DNA from: Hemileia vastatrix
Taxonomy: Eukaryota; Basidiomycota; Pucciniomycetes; Pucciniales; Zaghouaniaceae
Length of the DNA stretch: 64,000 bases
Reading direction: 5' to 3'
Assembly (NCBI GenBank): GCA_030280995.1
Contig: JASXTE010000014.1
Coordinates: forward strand, 22,974,150 to 23,038,149
Position numbers and translations under genes: made by a program. The notes beneath the pieces were generated by a model, which did not search any database, had not been told where the DNA came from, and saw only the letters and a list, made by a program, of their open reading frames with translations. Shown piece by piece: positions 35,604 through 46,304 of the stretch (positions are counted from its first letter, which is position 1; each line of letters begins with the position of its first letter).

Positions 35604-35735
35604 TAATATTTCAGAAAAACATTATATAAGTAAATCAAATTATTTTAATGGATATTTAATGTTTAAATCTAAATTAATCACTTACTTAAATCTTGATACC
35701 TGTTTTGACTTAACTTTTATCTAAAATAATCATTA
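35604..35735 (+). mobile_element. LTR H, third fragment
   Basis: AT-rich sequence ending TTTTATCTAAAATAATCATT, which parallels TTTTAATCTAAAATAATTAC at 15,430 and 19,718. It sits between B2/3 and B4/5 and continues LTR H in order. Confidence 0.55.
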
Positions 35736-36204
35736 GAGGGTATCAATGTTCAGGGATCCACAATTAGGGATCAGGATTTTTTTTTCCAGGATCAGACATT
35801 ATTAAATGTGGATAATTCATATCCACTAGCCCAGGGCTAGTGCATAAGGATTGCATGATAATGCATTATCCCACCTCTTATACCCCAATTTCAATTTACT
35901 AATTCCTGATCCCAAACTCATCAAATCCATGATTGATTTGTAAGAAAGTCACATGAAATATAATTTCAGATGCCATCTTTATGTGTTTTTTCACTCTATG
36001 CTACTTGACTTTAGTGGAAAACACATATAATTTTTTCTCATTGTTATGTGTCTCTTCACTCTATGATACTTAATTTTGGTGGCAAACGCATGAAATTTTT
36101 TTTCTATTTACACACCCCAACTGCTCATTTGGTGGCAAATTCCCACTTCCAACTCATCACCTAAGCCTTCTACCGACAATAATAAAGCATCTCTCTACTA
36201 GAAA

Positions 36205-36460
36205 GCAACTTCATTCATATATGAATGCTATCACTTTAACTTTAGATGCTAACTCTGATTCTGACTAAGGTTTGGAAGACACTTTAGCTTAAATTTCTTT
36301 TCAATGATCTTTATGAATAAGAGGATCCCAAAACTGCACCAGCTCTCCCCTCCCTTGAATCACAAAACATTCTTTCTACCAGAATATGCTCTGTCATTAT
36401 GCCAATCACCCTCCAACATTTTGAAAGACAACCCTTTTAATTTTTTTTCATACCCTCCAG
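36205..36460 (+). pseudogene. B4/5 transposase, internally deleted
   Basis: The N-terminal start (MNAITLTLDANSDSD at about 36,217) runs within roughly 80 bases into the C-terminal end (KRIPKLHQL...PLNHKTFFL...PSNILKDNPFNFF, 36,310-36,450). The whole DDE core is missing, so this copy depended on a transposase from elsewhere. Confidence 0.75.
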
Positions 36461-37840
36461 ACTCTCATCTTGTGTGCTTTATTCACTTGGTTTGGTGTTT
36501 TTGTTTTTTACATCTTCATTTTTATTATGAATTTACACTGAATTTCTTGTTTTTGGATGTCTCATTTGTTTTTATTTACCATCTTAACTTGAAATTGCAT
36601 ATTTTCTGCAATCACATAATTTTTCACTGTTTCTTTTTTTCATTCATCCCTCATATCCTTTCCTCCTCTCCTCAAAAATCCCTAAAAAAATTTGGTTTTA
36701 TTTATTTTCTCATCTCATCTCTCCAGGTAAGTCATTTTATTCATTTTTTTGATTTTTTGATTGCTAATTAAATTTTTTTTGTAATCTTTTGTTTTTTTTC
36801 TTTTTTGTATCTAAATTGTTTTTTTAAGTGGTTATTTTTAATTTTTATGGTAAAATTAACATTTTTTCTCTCCCTCATTTTTTTTCTCTTTTAGCTCCAT
36901 CACCCTACTCATCATTCCTCCTTGGCAAGGCCATTATTGCCCCTTTCCCTTATTTCACTTTTTTTTGGTTCAATCTCATTAAAACACATACATTGAAAAT
37001 TCTTTATGAATTTCACTTACACCATATTTGATTTCCCCCAAATTCCAACATCATTCTTTTTCACTCTATTTTTCCAACTTTTCAATCAAGGTAAGTTTCA
37101 TCTCCTTTTTTTCATGCCTATATGATATCTCTTTCCTTCTATAAAAATTTCATACTTAAATATATGCATGACTCTTATCTGGATAACAGTGGACTTATTA
37201 AACTCTTCTTCTTCTCATCTCCATTACCACTTTTTAAGTTTTTTCAAAATTTTGAAAATCAGACTTGGAATCAGGGTTAGGTTTATTTGAATCTAATGTG
37301 CTTTTAAATGAAGAGTCTCCTGAAGACAACCTTTCATTTCCCACAAATAGATTTCAATTTGTCCAGTGGTTGCTGATATTTAAATCTTTAAAGTAAACCC
37401 TTATTTTCTCAATTTCATTTTTTTATTTCATTTTTTTATGTAACAAATTAGGGTTAGGTTTATTTAAATCACATTTCCTTTAACTAAAGATATTCCTGAA
37501 GATTATTTCTCATTTCACCCAAACAGGTTTGAATTTGGTTCAGTGGTTTCTGAGATGTTGACCTTAAAAATTGAGCCTTTTTTTTCCAAATGTTACTTAA
37601 TTTATTTTAAGTTTTTATATTGCATAATTAGATAATTAGGCTTCTGAAACTCTGATCTGATGATTATCTAGGATTTTACCTTCATCTTGTTGAAATTTTC
37701 ATCATCAATTTTCAAATTTTTGTGCAATTTTGAAAATAAGAGTCAAAATTAGGGTTATGTTTATTCAAATCTTATGTTCTTTTAGCTGATGATTCTTACT
37801 CAATTATTTCTTGGCCAATTTCCTTAAAAATTATATATTC
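36461..37840. other. B4/5 interior, AT/pyrimidine-rich with triplicated segment
   Basis: 36,480-36,760 matches the stretch beyond the transposase end in B1 (23,290-23,640 inverted). 37,240-37,800 contains three degenerate units beginning AGGGTTAGGTTTATTTGAAT (37,275, 37,446, 37,757). They stand where the oxygenase N-terminus lies in B1, so that end of the gene is missing. Open frames at 36,304-37,031 are not convincing apart from the transposase tail. Confidence 0.55.
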
Positions 37841-39787
37841 CTTCATTTCAATCTAATCATAAACTGGCCAAGAAAGCTGGACTTCCCAATCGGACAAATA
37901 TAGAATGGGTTGAACTCAGTAATGATTATATCTTTTATTCTTATGTTATCATCAACTATGTAGTATCTCATAGCCAGAGCCATGTTATCCACTGGTTCTT
38001 CTAGAATAAGGAAAATAAATGGTAGAAGAGGAGAAAGGAAAGGGACAAAAACAATTTTAAAGATAAATGAAGAGAAGGGAGAAAGGAACTAAATGATAAA
38101 GTGACAATGTGATATTTTTTTTGTAGAAATAATGATGATGGGTGAACTGGATTACAATAGTAAGTATTTTATTTTTTCTCTGCTTAAATATCAACTACTA
38201 ATGATTAAAAATCTTAAAGTAACCTTATTTTAATAATAGAGTTGATAGGTGCAAAGGTTGACTTACTATAGTGATCAAAAAATCGCCTTAAAATATATGA
38301 GAATATAGTATTATATAAACCAAAAGTGTCAAACCCAAGTTCAAAACACAGTCGCGGCTAAAATTGAGTTTTTGCACAAGGTGGTCCATGAGTCAAGTCA
38401 ATTGTCCAAAAAAAACATTGTTGTTGTTTTTAAAGGCCTCCAATTATTGGCCAGTTTTTCTAGAAGAAGGAAAATAAAAGGTAGAAGAGGAGAAAGGAAA
38501 GGGAAAAAAAAATTTAAAGATAAATGAAAAGAAGGGAGAAAGGAACTGAAGGATAAAGTGACAATAAGATATTTGTTTTGGTAGAAATAATGACAATTGG
38601 TGAACTGGATTACAATAGTAAGTATTTTATTTTATCTCTGCTTAAATATCAACTACTAATTATTAAACATCTTAAAGCAACCTTATTAATTTATTTAATA
38701 TTTAAGGGGACACAATCGCCACAACAAATAATAAAATATAAAGTAGTATTTAAAATATGGTAAGTAATGTAAGTGTTGGGGCTAAAGGGATTACCCAAGG
38801 CCTTTATATAGGTAAGGGGACCTTTGAAGCGCCAAAAATGAGTATATACAAAGTAGTAATAAAGTGAAACAAGGAAATGAAAGAATAAGAGTAAAAAATA
38901 GATATTAAGAGAAAATCATGAAACAAATAATTAAACCTCTGAGTAAGAGACTAATTTCCCCACCATAGTTTCCCAAACCAGTTAATTGAAATAATGAGTA
39001 ACTAAATAAGTCTGAAACATAAGAACTGTGAGTAAAATAATGAAAAATAGGTATTACAATGAGATTTAAGAGTTTTAATTGAAACAAATAAAAAATTTTT
39101 GACACAAAAATTTATGTGATCAATTTAACCTATTGTAAAACAGAAATAATTAATTGTTTTAACTATTTAATTAGTGTAATAACTAGTTTGAATGAAGCAA
39201 GTAATTAATTTAATGATATTTCTAATTTAAAGTGAGAGTTTTAATACCCTTTTATTAAATAAGTGTTTTAACTTATTTAATAATTTTTCTGACACAATTA
39301 AGGGTCAAAAAAGCACTCAATATCTATGGATAATAACATATGAAAAGTTTTATTTAATATATAAATTTTATAAATTTTATTAATTTTATTAATTAAGTTT
39401 TAATTACATTATAAGTTAATTTTACCATTACACTTATAATATATGTTTATAAATTATTAATTATTAATTTATAAATATTAGGGGGTGTCAGTTCTGGCAA
39501 ATCCGCACTTACAAATCCGCACTTAAATTTGACCAAATCCGCACTTAAATAAGTGCGGATTTCCAAAACACACTAGCCCCAATACTGGTGGATTTCAAAA
39601 TGAAATAAGTCACTTATTTCACTCAAATCCGCACTTTCTCAACCAAAAGTGCTGATTTCACCATCAAGTCCCATTTCACTGATTTGTCAGCATCATCCCA
39701 TTCATACGCAGCACTCCGCAGAATAACACTTCATAACTCAAAACATCGTACATCACTTACATCTTCATATCATATCATATAAGAGTC

Positions 39788-41047
39788 ATGCCTTCCTCAC
39801 TTTCAAATCGTGATAAATTACATAAAGCAATGACTTTCATGGCGCTTGAACTGCTCTTGGACTCTGATTCCAATTCTGATCTAGAAGAAGATTTTGTCGT
39901 TTTATCAAAAATGGCCAGGAAACGTTACCTTCTTCCCAGAAAGCCTCAAGTACTTCATACCCCCAAGTACACCATCCAAACACTTCTTAACCTATCTACA
40001 CCCAGTTTTAGACAGCTGTTCAGGACTTCTCAGGAATGTTTCCTTAAATTGCTTGAGCTTATTCAGGATCATCCCATATTTCACAATAATTCTCAAAAAG
40101 AACAACAACATCCTTCAATTCAATTGGCCATCACACTATGTCGTTTGGGTTCAAATGGTAATGGAGCCGCTTTGAAACGTTTAGAAAATGTCTTTGATTT
40201 AGGGTATGGTTCAGTTAACACTTATACCAAACAATGTATCACTGCCATCAACTCCTTGGAATCTCAACTTCTCACCTGGCCAACAAAAGAAGAGCGACTT
40301 GAATCATCTCAGGTTATGCAAGCAGAGGGCTTTCCAGGATGTATTGGTTTTGTTGATGGTACTACTATTCCTTTGAGCCAGAAACCTGCTCAAGGTGGAA
40401 ACAATTACTTTGACCGTAAAAAGAGGTAGATTATTTTTAACTCCTTTCATCCTCCTTGAAACTAACACAAACAAATATATCTTCTTTATAGATATTCAAT
40501 TAACGTTCAGCTTATATGTGACGTAAACAAAAAATTTATATCATTCTTCGCTGGCTATCCTGGCTCATGTCATGACTCCTACGTCTTCCAAAGAATGCAT
40601 ATTTCAAATGAACCTGAAAAATTCTTTGATGAAAATCAGTATCTTCTTGCAGATTCTGCTTATGTGAATGGAAAGTATGTACTTCCTGCTTTTCGGGGAG
40701 CAGCTTCAGAAGACAGTCAAAATGCCAAATTCAACAATCATTTGGCAAAGTCAAGAGTCCGTATTGAACATTCTATTGGAATCTTGAAAGGCCGTTTTTC
40801 TAGTTTAAGGGAATTAAGAAGTCCTCTTAGAAATAAATCTGAAATGGAGGCGGTGATCAACTGGATTCTGTGTTGCACTATACTTCATAACCTACTTGCT
40901 GACCTCAAAGATCAATGGTTAGAGCTGTATGAAGATGAACAAGTTGATTCACCTCCGACTATATCCAACACTTCTATTTCTCAATCAACTAGTATAAGGG
41001 CGAAAATCCTTCCAATAACACTCCAACATTTTTCAACGCAATTTTAA
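39788..41047 (+). CDS. PIF/Harbinger DDE transposase, intact, one intron
   Basis: Exon 1 is 39,788-40,425, intron 40,426-40,491 (GTAGAT...TATAG), exon 2 40,492-41,047, giving 397 residues. Members of this nuclease family cut at the element's inverted repeats and join it into TWA-type targets. The catalytic triad reads D190 in GFVDGT, D241 in GSCHDSYVF and E305 in RIEHSIGILKGRF, with ADSAY at 266-270. The N-terminal part has the helix-rich block (PSFRQLFRTSQECFLKLLEL) and LCRLGSNGNGAALKRLENVF typical of the family. The first ATG after the left repeats is used; an acidic DSDSNSDLEED segment follows. No stop or frameshift is seen, so the gene could be functional and could act on its own ends. 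Confidence 0.93.
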
Positions 41048-41329
41048 TTTTTTTCTCTTTCTCTTCAAATTATCAATTTGCATGTATTATTCACTGAGAA
41101 TGGTAAATTTTTTTGCATATTTTTTTGGTTTTTGAATTTGCTGTTAAAGTCTTATTTTTTTTTCTCTCTGTGTTTTCTTTCATCAACTCAACATGAAATC
41201 GCATATTTTCAGCAAACGCATATTTTTTCAGTCACTCAAAGGTTGGGAAAGAGTTGGAAGGGAAGATTAAGGGTTCCGAGGCATTTTAAATGAAGAAAAG
41301 GGTCTGGGAGAGGTTGAGAGGGGTGAAAT

Positions 41330-42395
41330 GGGGATCAAAAGAGGATGGCATACAATGGGGCTGGGAGGATAGCGAAAGGCATGGGGAGGGAAGACAAGCA
41401 TGTGTTGATAGAATTGAAAGGGATGGAGATTGGTGCAAACAGAGTGTGAAAATAGGAGGATGAACTCTGTTCTTCGGGCAAAGAACAGAGTTCACTTCCA
41501 TAAAATATTAGCTGAAACATAGTTTTCAATTCTGTAAAAACAGTTGTAAGTAATAGAAAAAGTCACTGATTTTTTTTATATGTAATCCTTGCTTTACGAG
41601 GAGACTTTTGTGACGAAGCAGATTTTTGAATTACCTTTAAAAGAGGATGGCATACAATGGGGCTGGGAGGATAGCGAAAGGCATGGGGAGGGAAGACAAG
41701 CATGTGTTGATAGAATTGAAAGGGATGGAGATTGGTGCAAACAGAATGTGAAAATAGGAGGATGAACTCTGTTCTTCGGGCGAAGAACAGAGTTCACTTC
41801 CATAAAATATTAGCTGAAACATAGTTTTCAATTCTGTAAAAACAGTTGTAAGTAATAGAGAAAGTCACTGATTTTTTTTATATGTAATCCTTGCTTTACG
41901 AGGAGACTTTTGTGACGAAGCAGATTTTTGAGTTACCCTTTGAGATTTGGAATGTCTGGGAGGCATTATGAAACTGGCACATAACAAGAAAAAAGATTAA
42001 AAAGTAGAAGAAATAAGTAAAAAAGAATGTAAACATGCCTGGTCAAAATATTGAAAATGTTGGAGATTGGTGCAAACAGAATGTGAAAATAGGAGGATGA
42101 ACTCTGTTCTTCGGGCGAAGAACAGAGTTCACTTCCATAAAATATTAGCTGAAACATAGTTTTCAATTCTGTAAAAACAGTTGTAAGTAATAGAAAAAGT
42201 CACTGATTTTTTTTCTATGTAATCCTTGCTTTACGAGGAGACTTTTGTGACGAAGCAGATTTTTGAGTTACCTTTTGAGATTTGGAATGTCTGGGAGGCA
42301 TTATGAAACTGGCACATAACAAGAAAAAAGATTAAAAAGTAGAAGAAATAAGTAAAAAAGAATGTAAACATGCCTGGTCAAAATATTGAAAATGT
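41330..42395. repeat. interleaved tandem duplications inside Harbinger D
   Basis: A unit of about 302 bases (from 41,336 and again from 41,638; starts AAAAGAGGATGGCATACAAT) is followed by a partial third copy from 42,060. A 118-base unit (GAGATTTGGAATGTCTGGGA) occurs at 41,941 and 42,277. The order is A-A-C-a-C. Copies are nearly identical, so the duplication is recent. Open frames on the minus strand here are repeats of one another and look spurious. Confidence 0.9.
41461..41494. repeat. hairpin with 15-bp arms, copy 1 of 3
   Basis: Arms TGAACTCTGTTCTTC and GAAGAACAGAGTTCA around the loop GGGC, with one mismatch in this copy (AAAGAACAGAGTTCA). Perfect copies lie at 41,763-41,796 and 42,098-42,131. 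Confidence 0.9.
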
Positions 42396-43679
42396 CAGGA
42401 AGGGGTGTGTGCCGAGGATTGATGGGTAGGTAGCGAGGAAGGTCAGTGTGTCACATGTGACAGGGATGGGGTAAGAAAGGAAGGGATGTTTTGTGGCCAA
42501 AATGTGGTTGTGAAAAAAAACGGGAAAAAAGTGCTGATTTGAGGTCATAACTGACACCCTTTTTTGAAATAAGTGACTTTTTTGCAAAATTTAAGTGCTG
42601 ATTTGTAAGTGCTGATTTGGTTTGAAATCCGCACTTAATTTAAGTGCGGATTTGCCAGAACTGACACCCCCTATTAAATACATAAAAATGAGCCTTGATT
42701 TATATAATATAATATATATTATGTTTTATGTAAGTATATAAATAATTTACTTAATAATAAAATTAATATAATAATTATTTTACTTATTAATAAAATATTT
42801 ATATAATTTCATTATACAATAAAATATTTTATTTTAAATACATAAAATACATAAATTTATTCCCTCTTATGGTTCCAATAAAGTATTATAACATTTCACT
42901 GGGCTCCTGAGACAGCCTGGCTGACACATGTTCACAAAACTGACTCTTATATGCTTAATTTTTGGCTTTTCTGTTTATCAATCCTATTACTAAAAGACCA
43001 ATCCCTTCAACTGCTAAAATCAAAGGCCATGGACTATAATTTCCAGATCATAAATTTATCATTGAATTTGGATTAGGAAACAGGATTATGGAAGTGATTC
43101 ATAATTCTTCAAGAGATAATCATAAAACTACTAAGGCACCTCCTGGATTGGAATCTTGGGAAAAGTTTTCTCATTTTGGATATTCTTATCAGACCAATAA
43201 AAGTGTGATAAACCAGGTAAGTAAGGTAAGGGGTGAAGGGTCAATGTCTACTTAAACATTAGATAGGGGCTCTTACTATGTTAATTAAAGGATTTCCAAA
43301 TTTTTATTTTTATTCTTAAATTTTTAATTTATCAGTTATTTAAGATAATAAATCAAATTAAGTATTGTACCATTGAGCCCTTGTGCTGTATAAAGGTTTT
43401 CATTAAATTATATCCCATGAATGAATTCATAATACCATTCTTTTCATATGTTTTCCTTGACTTTGCTCATGAAATCATTGACAGATAGTATTTTTAATTC
43501 CTTTACTTGGTTTATTATCTTTTTTAATTGATTTACATAATTTTTATGAAATAGAATGAAAACTTGGTATTCTTTACCCCCTTCCAGAGTAAATGTAAGG
43601 AGGCGGGGTATTTCCAAATTTTCAACTCAGATGTGTAAATTTTTTGACTTGAAAAAAATTTGGAATGACATATGAACAA

Positions 43680-44060
43680 AAAAAAATAATCATCAAACAT
43701 TTTCATTAAGCAGTCAATTTCCTCAACAGATTTATTAGCATTAATGCAATTTATCATGAAAAAATTCAAAAAAAAATTGGATTGAAATATGAACAAAAAA
43801 ATATTAAAAGCTAGTCATCAAACATTTTCATTAAGAAGAAATTTCCTCAAAAGTTTTATTAGCTTTAATGAATTCTATCAAGAAAATTTTCTAAAAAAAT
43901 TTGGATTTAAATATGAATGAAATAAACAAAACAAGTTATCAAAAATTTTCATTAAGCATTCAATTTCCTCAACAGATTTATTAGCTTTAACACATTCTAT
44001 CAAGAAAACTTTCTTTTTTGAACAATATTCAAGTTTATACTTGATTTTCATTTGATCCAA
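43680..44060 (-). repeat. triplicated tail segment of the accessory gene
   Basis: Three units of about 125 bases (43,685-43,795; 43,815-43,930; 43,938-44,060) each encode, minus strand, a version of FLIECVKANKSVEEIECLMK. The B1 element has two such units and B2 one. Confidence 0.8.
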
Positions 44061-44960
44061 TAGGAAAGTTTACTCAAGAGCCTTCTCCCCTTTCTTTATC
44101 TCAAATTTTTTCTCCTCCAAGTCATGTGCTTTCTCATCCCTCTTTAAAGAAAACTCAAATTTCTTCTCCTATTCTAGCTTCAGACTTGTTTGCTTGAGGA
44201 TCATTTCATTCATTAGCCTTTTTAGAAATAAAAAAAAGAGATGTGAATAAAAAAATATAACAACTAGAAAAGAAATAAAATCTCAATGGAGTGAGATCAG
44301 GTTGGTTTATATTTCCATAAGGATCTATTGAAAAGATATCTTGATTTGTGGAAGTCAAATGAGGGGAGGCTTGAGTAGAAGAGGAAGGAAAAAGTTTTCT
44401 TTTGAAATAATGTTTGGAGATATCATCTTCTCCATCCAACATGTTTGCAGGATTAACATAGGCTTGCTCTCCAAATATGGAATCCATCTCATTAAAGTAA
44501 GGAAAAAAAGAGTCAATTTTATTGTCTACATAATTGATGCCCTTAGTGACATCAAGGTCAGTAATACCAAAACGAGTGGAAGTTCTAAGAGTCTTAGCCT
44601 TCTTGTACTTGGCTTGATAGTTCTTGAAGCATTCAGAATTCTGTTTAGGAAAAAGATCAATCCTTCACTTTGTCTTGTTTCTTAATTCATTGGCCATTAG
44701 AAGATATCCATTGACTTTTGATGTAGGGTTCTGTCCTACTTTAGTTGAATTCAGTGCCAAGACAAGAATAATAATTAGCTTTAGTTTTTAGCCAGTTAAT
44801 AAGTATGAGGTGATCATCTTTTTTTAGTTGAATGGTCTTTGATTTCTCAGCTGAGCGGGGAAAAGTGGGAGTAGTGGTATTTGAAGAAAACTGGGGGAAG
44901 CCTGCCTTTGAGAAGATCTATGACAACAAGGCATGTTAAGATATTTGAAAATTAAAAGGA
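43680..44960 (-). pseudogene. B4/5 accessory DNA-binding-type protein
   Basis: Minus strand. The N-terminal block is near 44,820-44,960 (SKAGFPQFSSNTTTPTF, KKDDHLILINWLKTK), then PTSKVNGYLLMANELRNKTK and FKNYQAKYKKAKTL. The frame 44,487-44,206 starts MDSIFGEQAYVNPANMLDGE and includes DPYGNINQPDLTPLRFYF. After the intron the coiled coil (KRDEKAHDLEEKKFEIKKGE) and the triplicated tail follow. Broken by a few stops but the least damaged N-terminal half of the three copies. Confidence 0.7.
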
Positions 44961-45243
44961 GAAGAAAAAAACAGATGAGATAGGGGGAGGTTCTGAACAG
45001 ATAGAATGAATAGACAGGATGGGAGTGCCCAGAAAGGTAGGGAGGCTGGCACATCCATAAAGTTGTCCAAGATGTGCTTATGAAAAATTGAGGATAAAAA
45101 TGTCAGATAGAGGTGTACATTGACACTTAAAAGGTCTAATAACCCAATTATTAGCAAAAATAATTGTGGAAGATAATTGGGGTATAATTATTTTTATCTG
45201 CAATTAATTTAAATGTGGATCCCTTAACATTGATACCCCCTAT

Positions 45244-46123
45244 TGTTGTCACTGGATGGTTTACACATATGGTCAAGAGTGTTCCTGGGTAAGTGAGATT
45301 GTCAAAGATGATTGAAGACTACTTCAAAGCACAGAGGAATACTTCAAGGGAGTGGTTTGATGATAATTCAAAGATAAATTAATATTTCTTTGAGATAAGT
45401 TTGAGGTGAATAATAATGTAATATACAGTAGCACTAAATATTTGGGTTAATCTCACAAAGGGTTGAAACTTATTAATCAAAAGGGATTTTAGGAGTTTAA
45501 TAGTTGAAGAGAAATAGATTATTAAGAAAGGTAGGAAACAATAATAGCCTTATATAAATTTAACTACTATCACAATGATATTATAATTTAATTCTAAAGA
45601 ATGTTAAACCAAATCTACCCCATTATATAGACAACTCCATCTTGAATTGACCCCTTTAATAAACCACCCTTAATTTATCACTGACCCTTCAATATAACTC
45701 ACAGATCATTTAAACTTACTCCTATCCCTACTCACAGACCTTTAATTACCCTTAGACACATAATAACCTAACATTGAAAATATACTATTGATCCTAGCAC
45801 TAATAAATTGTGCATTTGCTTAAAGTTGAAAGGTATAAGCAGATGATTGGCTAATTTAGATTTAAGGTTTAGATATTTCAGTTGCTAGCATGTTTAAATC
45901 AAGACAACAAAGGGAAAAAGCAGTTGCTAAGTAGATGTTGCTTTCTGCACTCTGAGTATGGATTTGTGTACTGATTTATGGATTAAAAGATTGACTTTTT
46001 CTTTGAGTGTCATGTGGTGTGTGACAATTGTATACCTTCACTTATTGTCTGCATGTGTAATACATGTGTTGAGCATATTTTACATGCTTATTTTACTCAG
46101 TCCTGGGAATATCCAGGCTGACA
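45244..46123 (-). mobile_element. LTR-like element G, minus strand
   Basis: Minus strand start TGTCAGCCTGGATATTCCCA at 46,123 and end AACCATCCAGTGACAACA at 45,244, with TG...CA borders, about 880 bases and a TATATAATGGGG segment. GACTT follows on the right but is not repeated on the left, where Harbinger B4/5 ends directly, so the left side is truncated or rearranged. Confidence 0.55.
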
Positions 46124-46304
46124 GACTTGATGAGACAGTTATAGGAGGTGCAGCAGATGGTGATGTATTAAAAAATATGATGGTTTAGACATGTTCCTGT
46201 CAAAAAATACTCTCAGAATCAGAATGGAATGAAAATCGTGATCTTTAAAAAAACTTACCTTTCATTCCACAAATAGTCATTGTAGTTCAGTGAGGGACAG
46301 GAGG

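Larger units (their letters stand above)
39481..42671 (+). mobile_element. PIF/Harbinger transposon D, apparently intact
   Basis: Perfect terminal inverted repeats of at least 28 bp beginning GGGGGTGTCAGTTCTGGCAA. Comparison with the uninterrupted LTR at 49,590-49,610 shows TATTA present on both sides. The motif AAATCCGCACTTA recurs directly and inverted four or more times near each end, plausible transposase-binding sites. It contains one transposase gene and a long purine-rich tandem region (41,330-42,400). No accessory gene is present. Confidence 0.92.
37986..42926 (-). mobile_element. LTR C1, minus strand, hosting Harbinger D
   Basis: Minus-strand LTR beginning TGTCAGCCAGGCTGTCTCAG at 42,926 and ending near TATCCACTGGTTCTTCTAGA at 37,986, flanked by CATGT on both sides. 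Related to C2 at 46,305-49,852 and to the gypsy LTRs (shared TCTAGA end, shared CCCAAGGCCTTTATATAGG promoter region near 38,797). About 1.7 kb after removing element D. A 240-base segment near its 3' end is duplicated (38,003-38,240 and 38,460-38,700). Confidence 0.8.
37840..43240 (+). pseudogene. B4/5 Tet-like oxygenase, split by LTR C1
   Basis: 37,840-37,985 encodes HKLAKKAGLPNRTNIEW and, near the end, a segment parallel to FYNVIITYGGFHNQ. The frame resumes at 42,927 after LTR C1. At the joint the ancestral iron motif HID reads HVH, so the metal-binding Asp is lost. Then FINPITKRPIPS, KFIIEFGLGNRIMEVIHN, SSRDNHKTTKAPPGLESW and FSHFGYSYQTNKSVINQ follow to about 43,215. This copy preserves the distal block (D-N-H-K-T-T) better than B1, which supports the domain call. 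Confidence 0.65.
35736..45240 (-). mobile_element. Harbinger B4/5, inverted copy with nested LTR
   Basis: Left terminus GAGGGTATCAATGTTCAGGG, right terminus ending ATTGATACCCCC. Gene order is transposase remnant (+), oxygenase (+), accessory gene (-), which is B1 turned around. LTR C1 (37,986-42,926, target duplication CATGT) splits the oxygenase. Removing it rejoins the two halves exactly at CATGT, proving the two sides are one element of about 4.6 kb. The transposase core has been deleted. Confidence 0.78.

Noticed and set aside
41286..42166. Five similar minus-strand frames
   Set aside because: They are the same repeated non-coding segment of element D read several times, crossing the hairpin.
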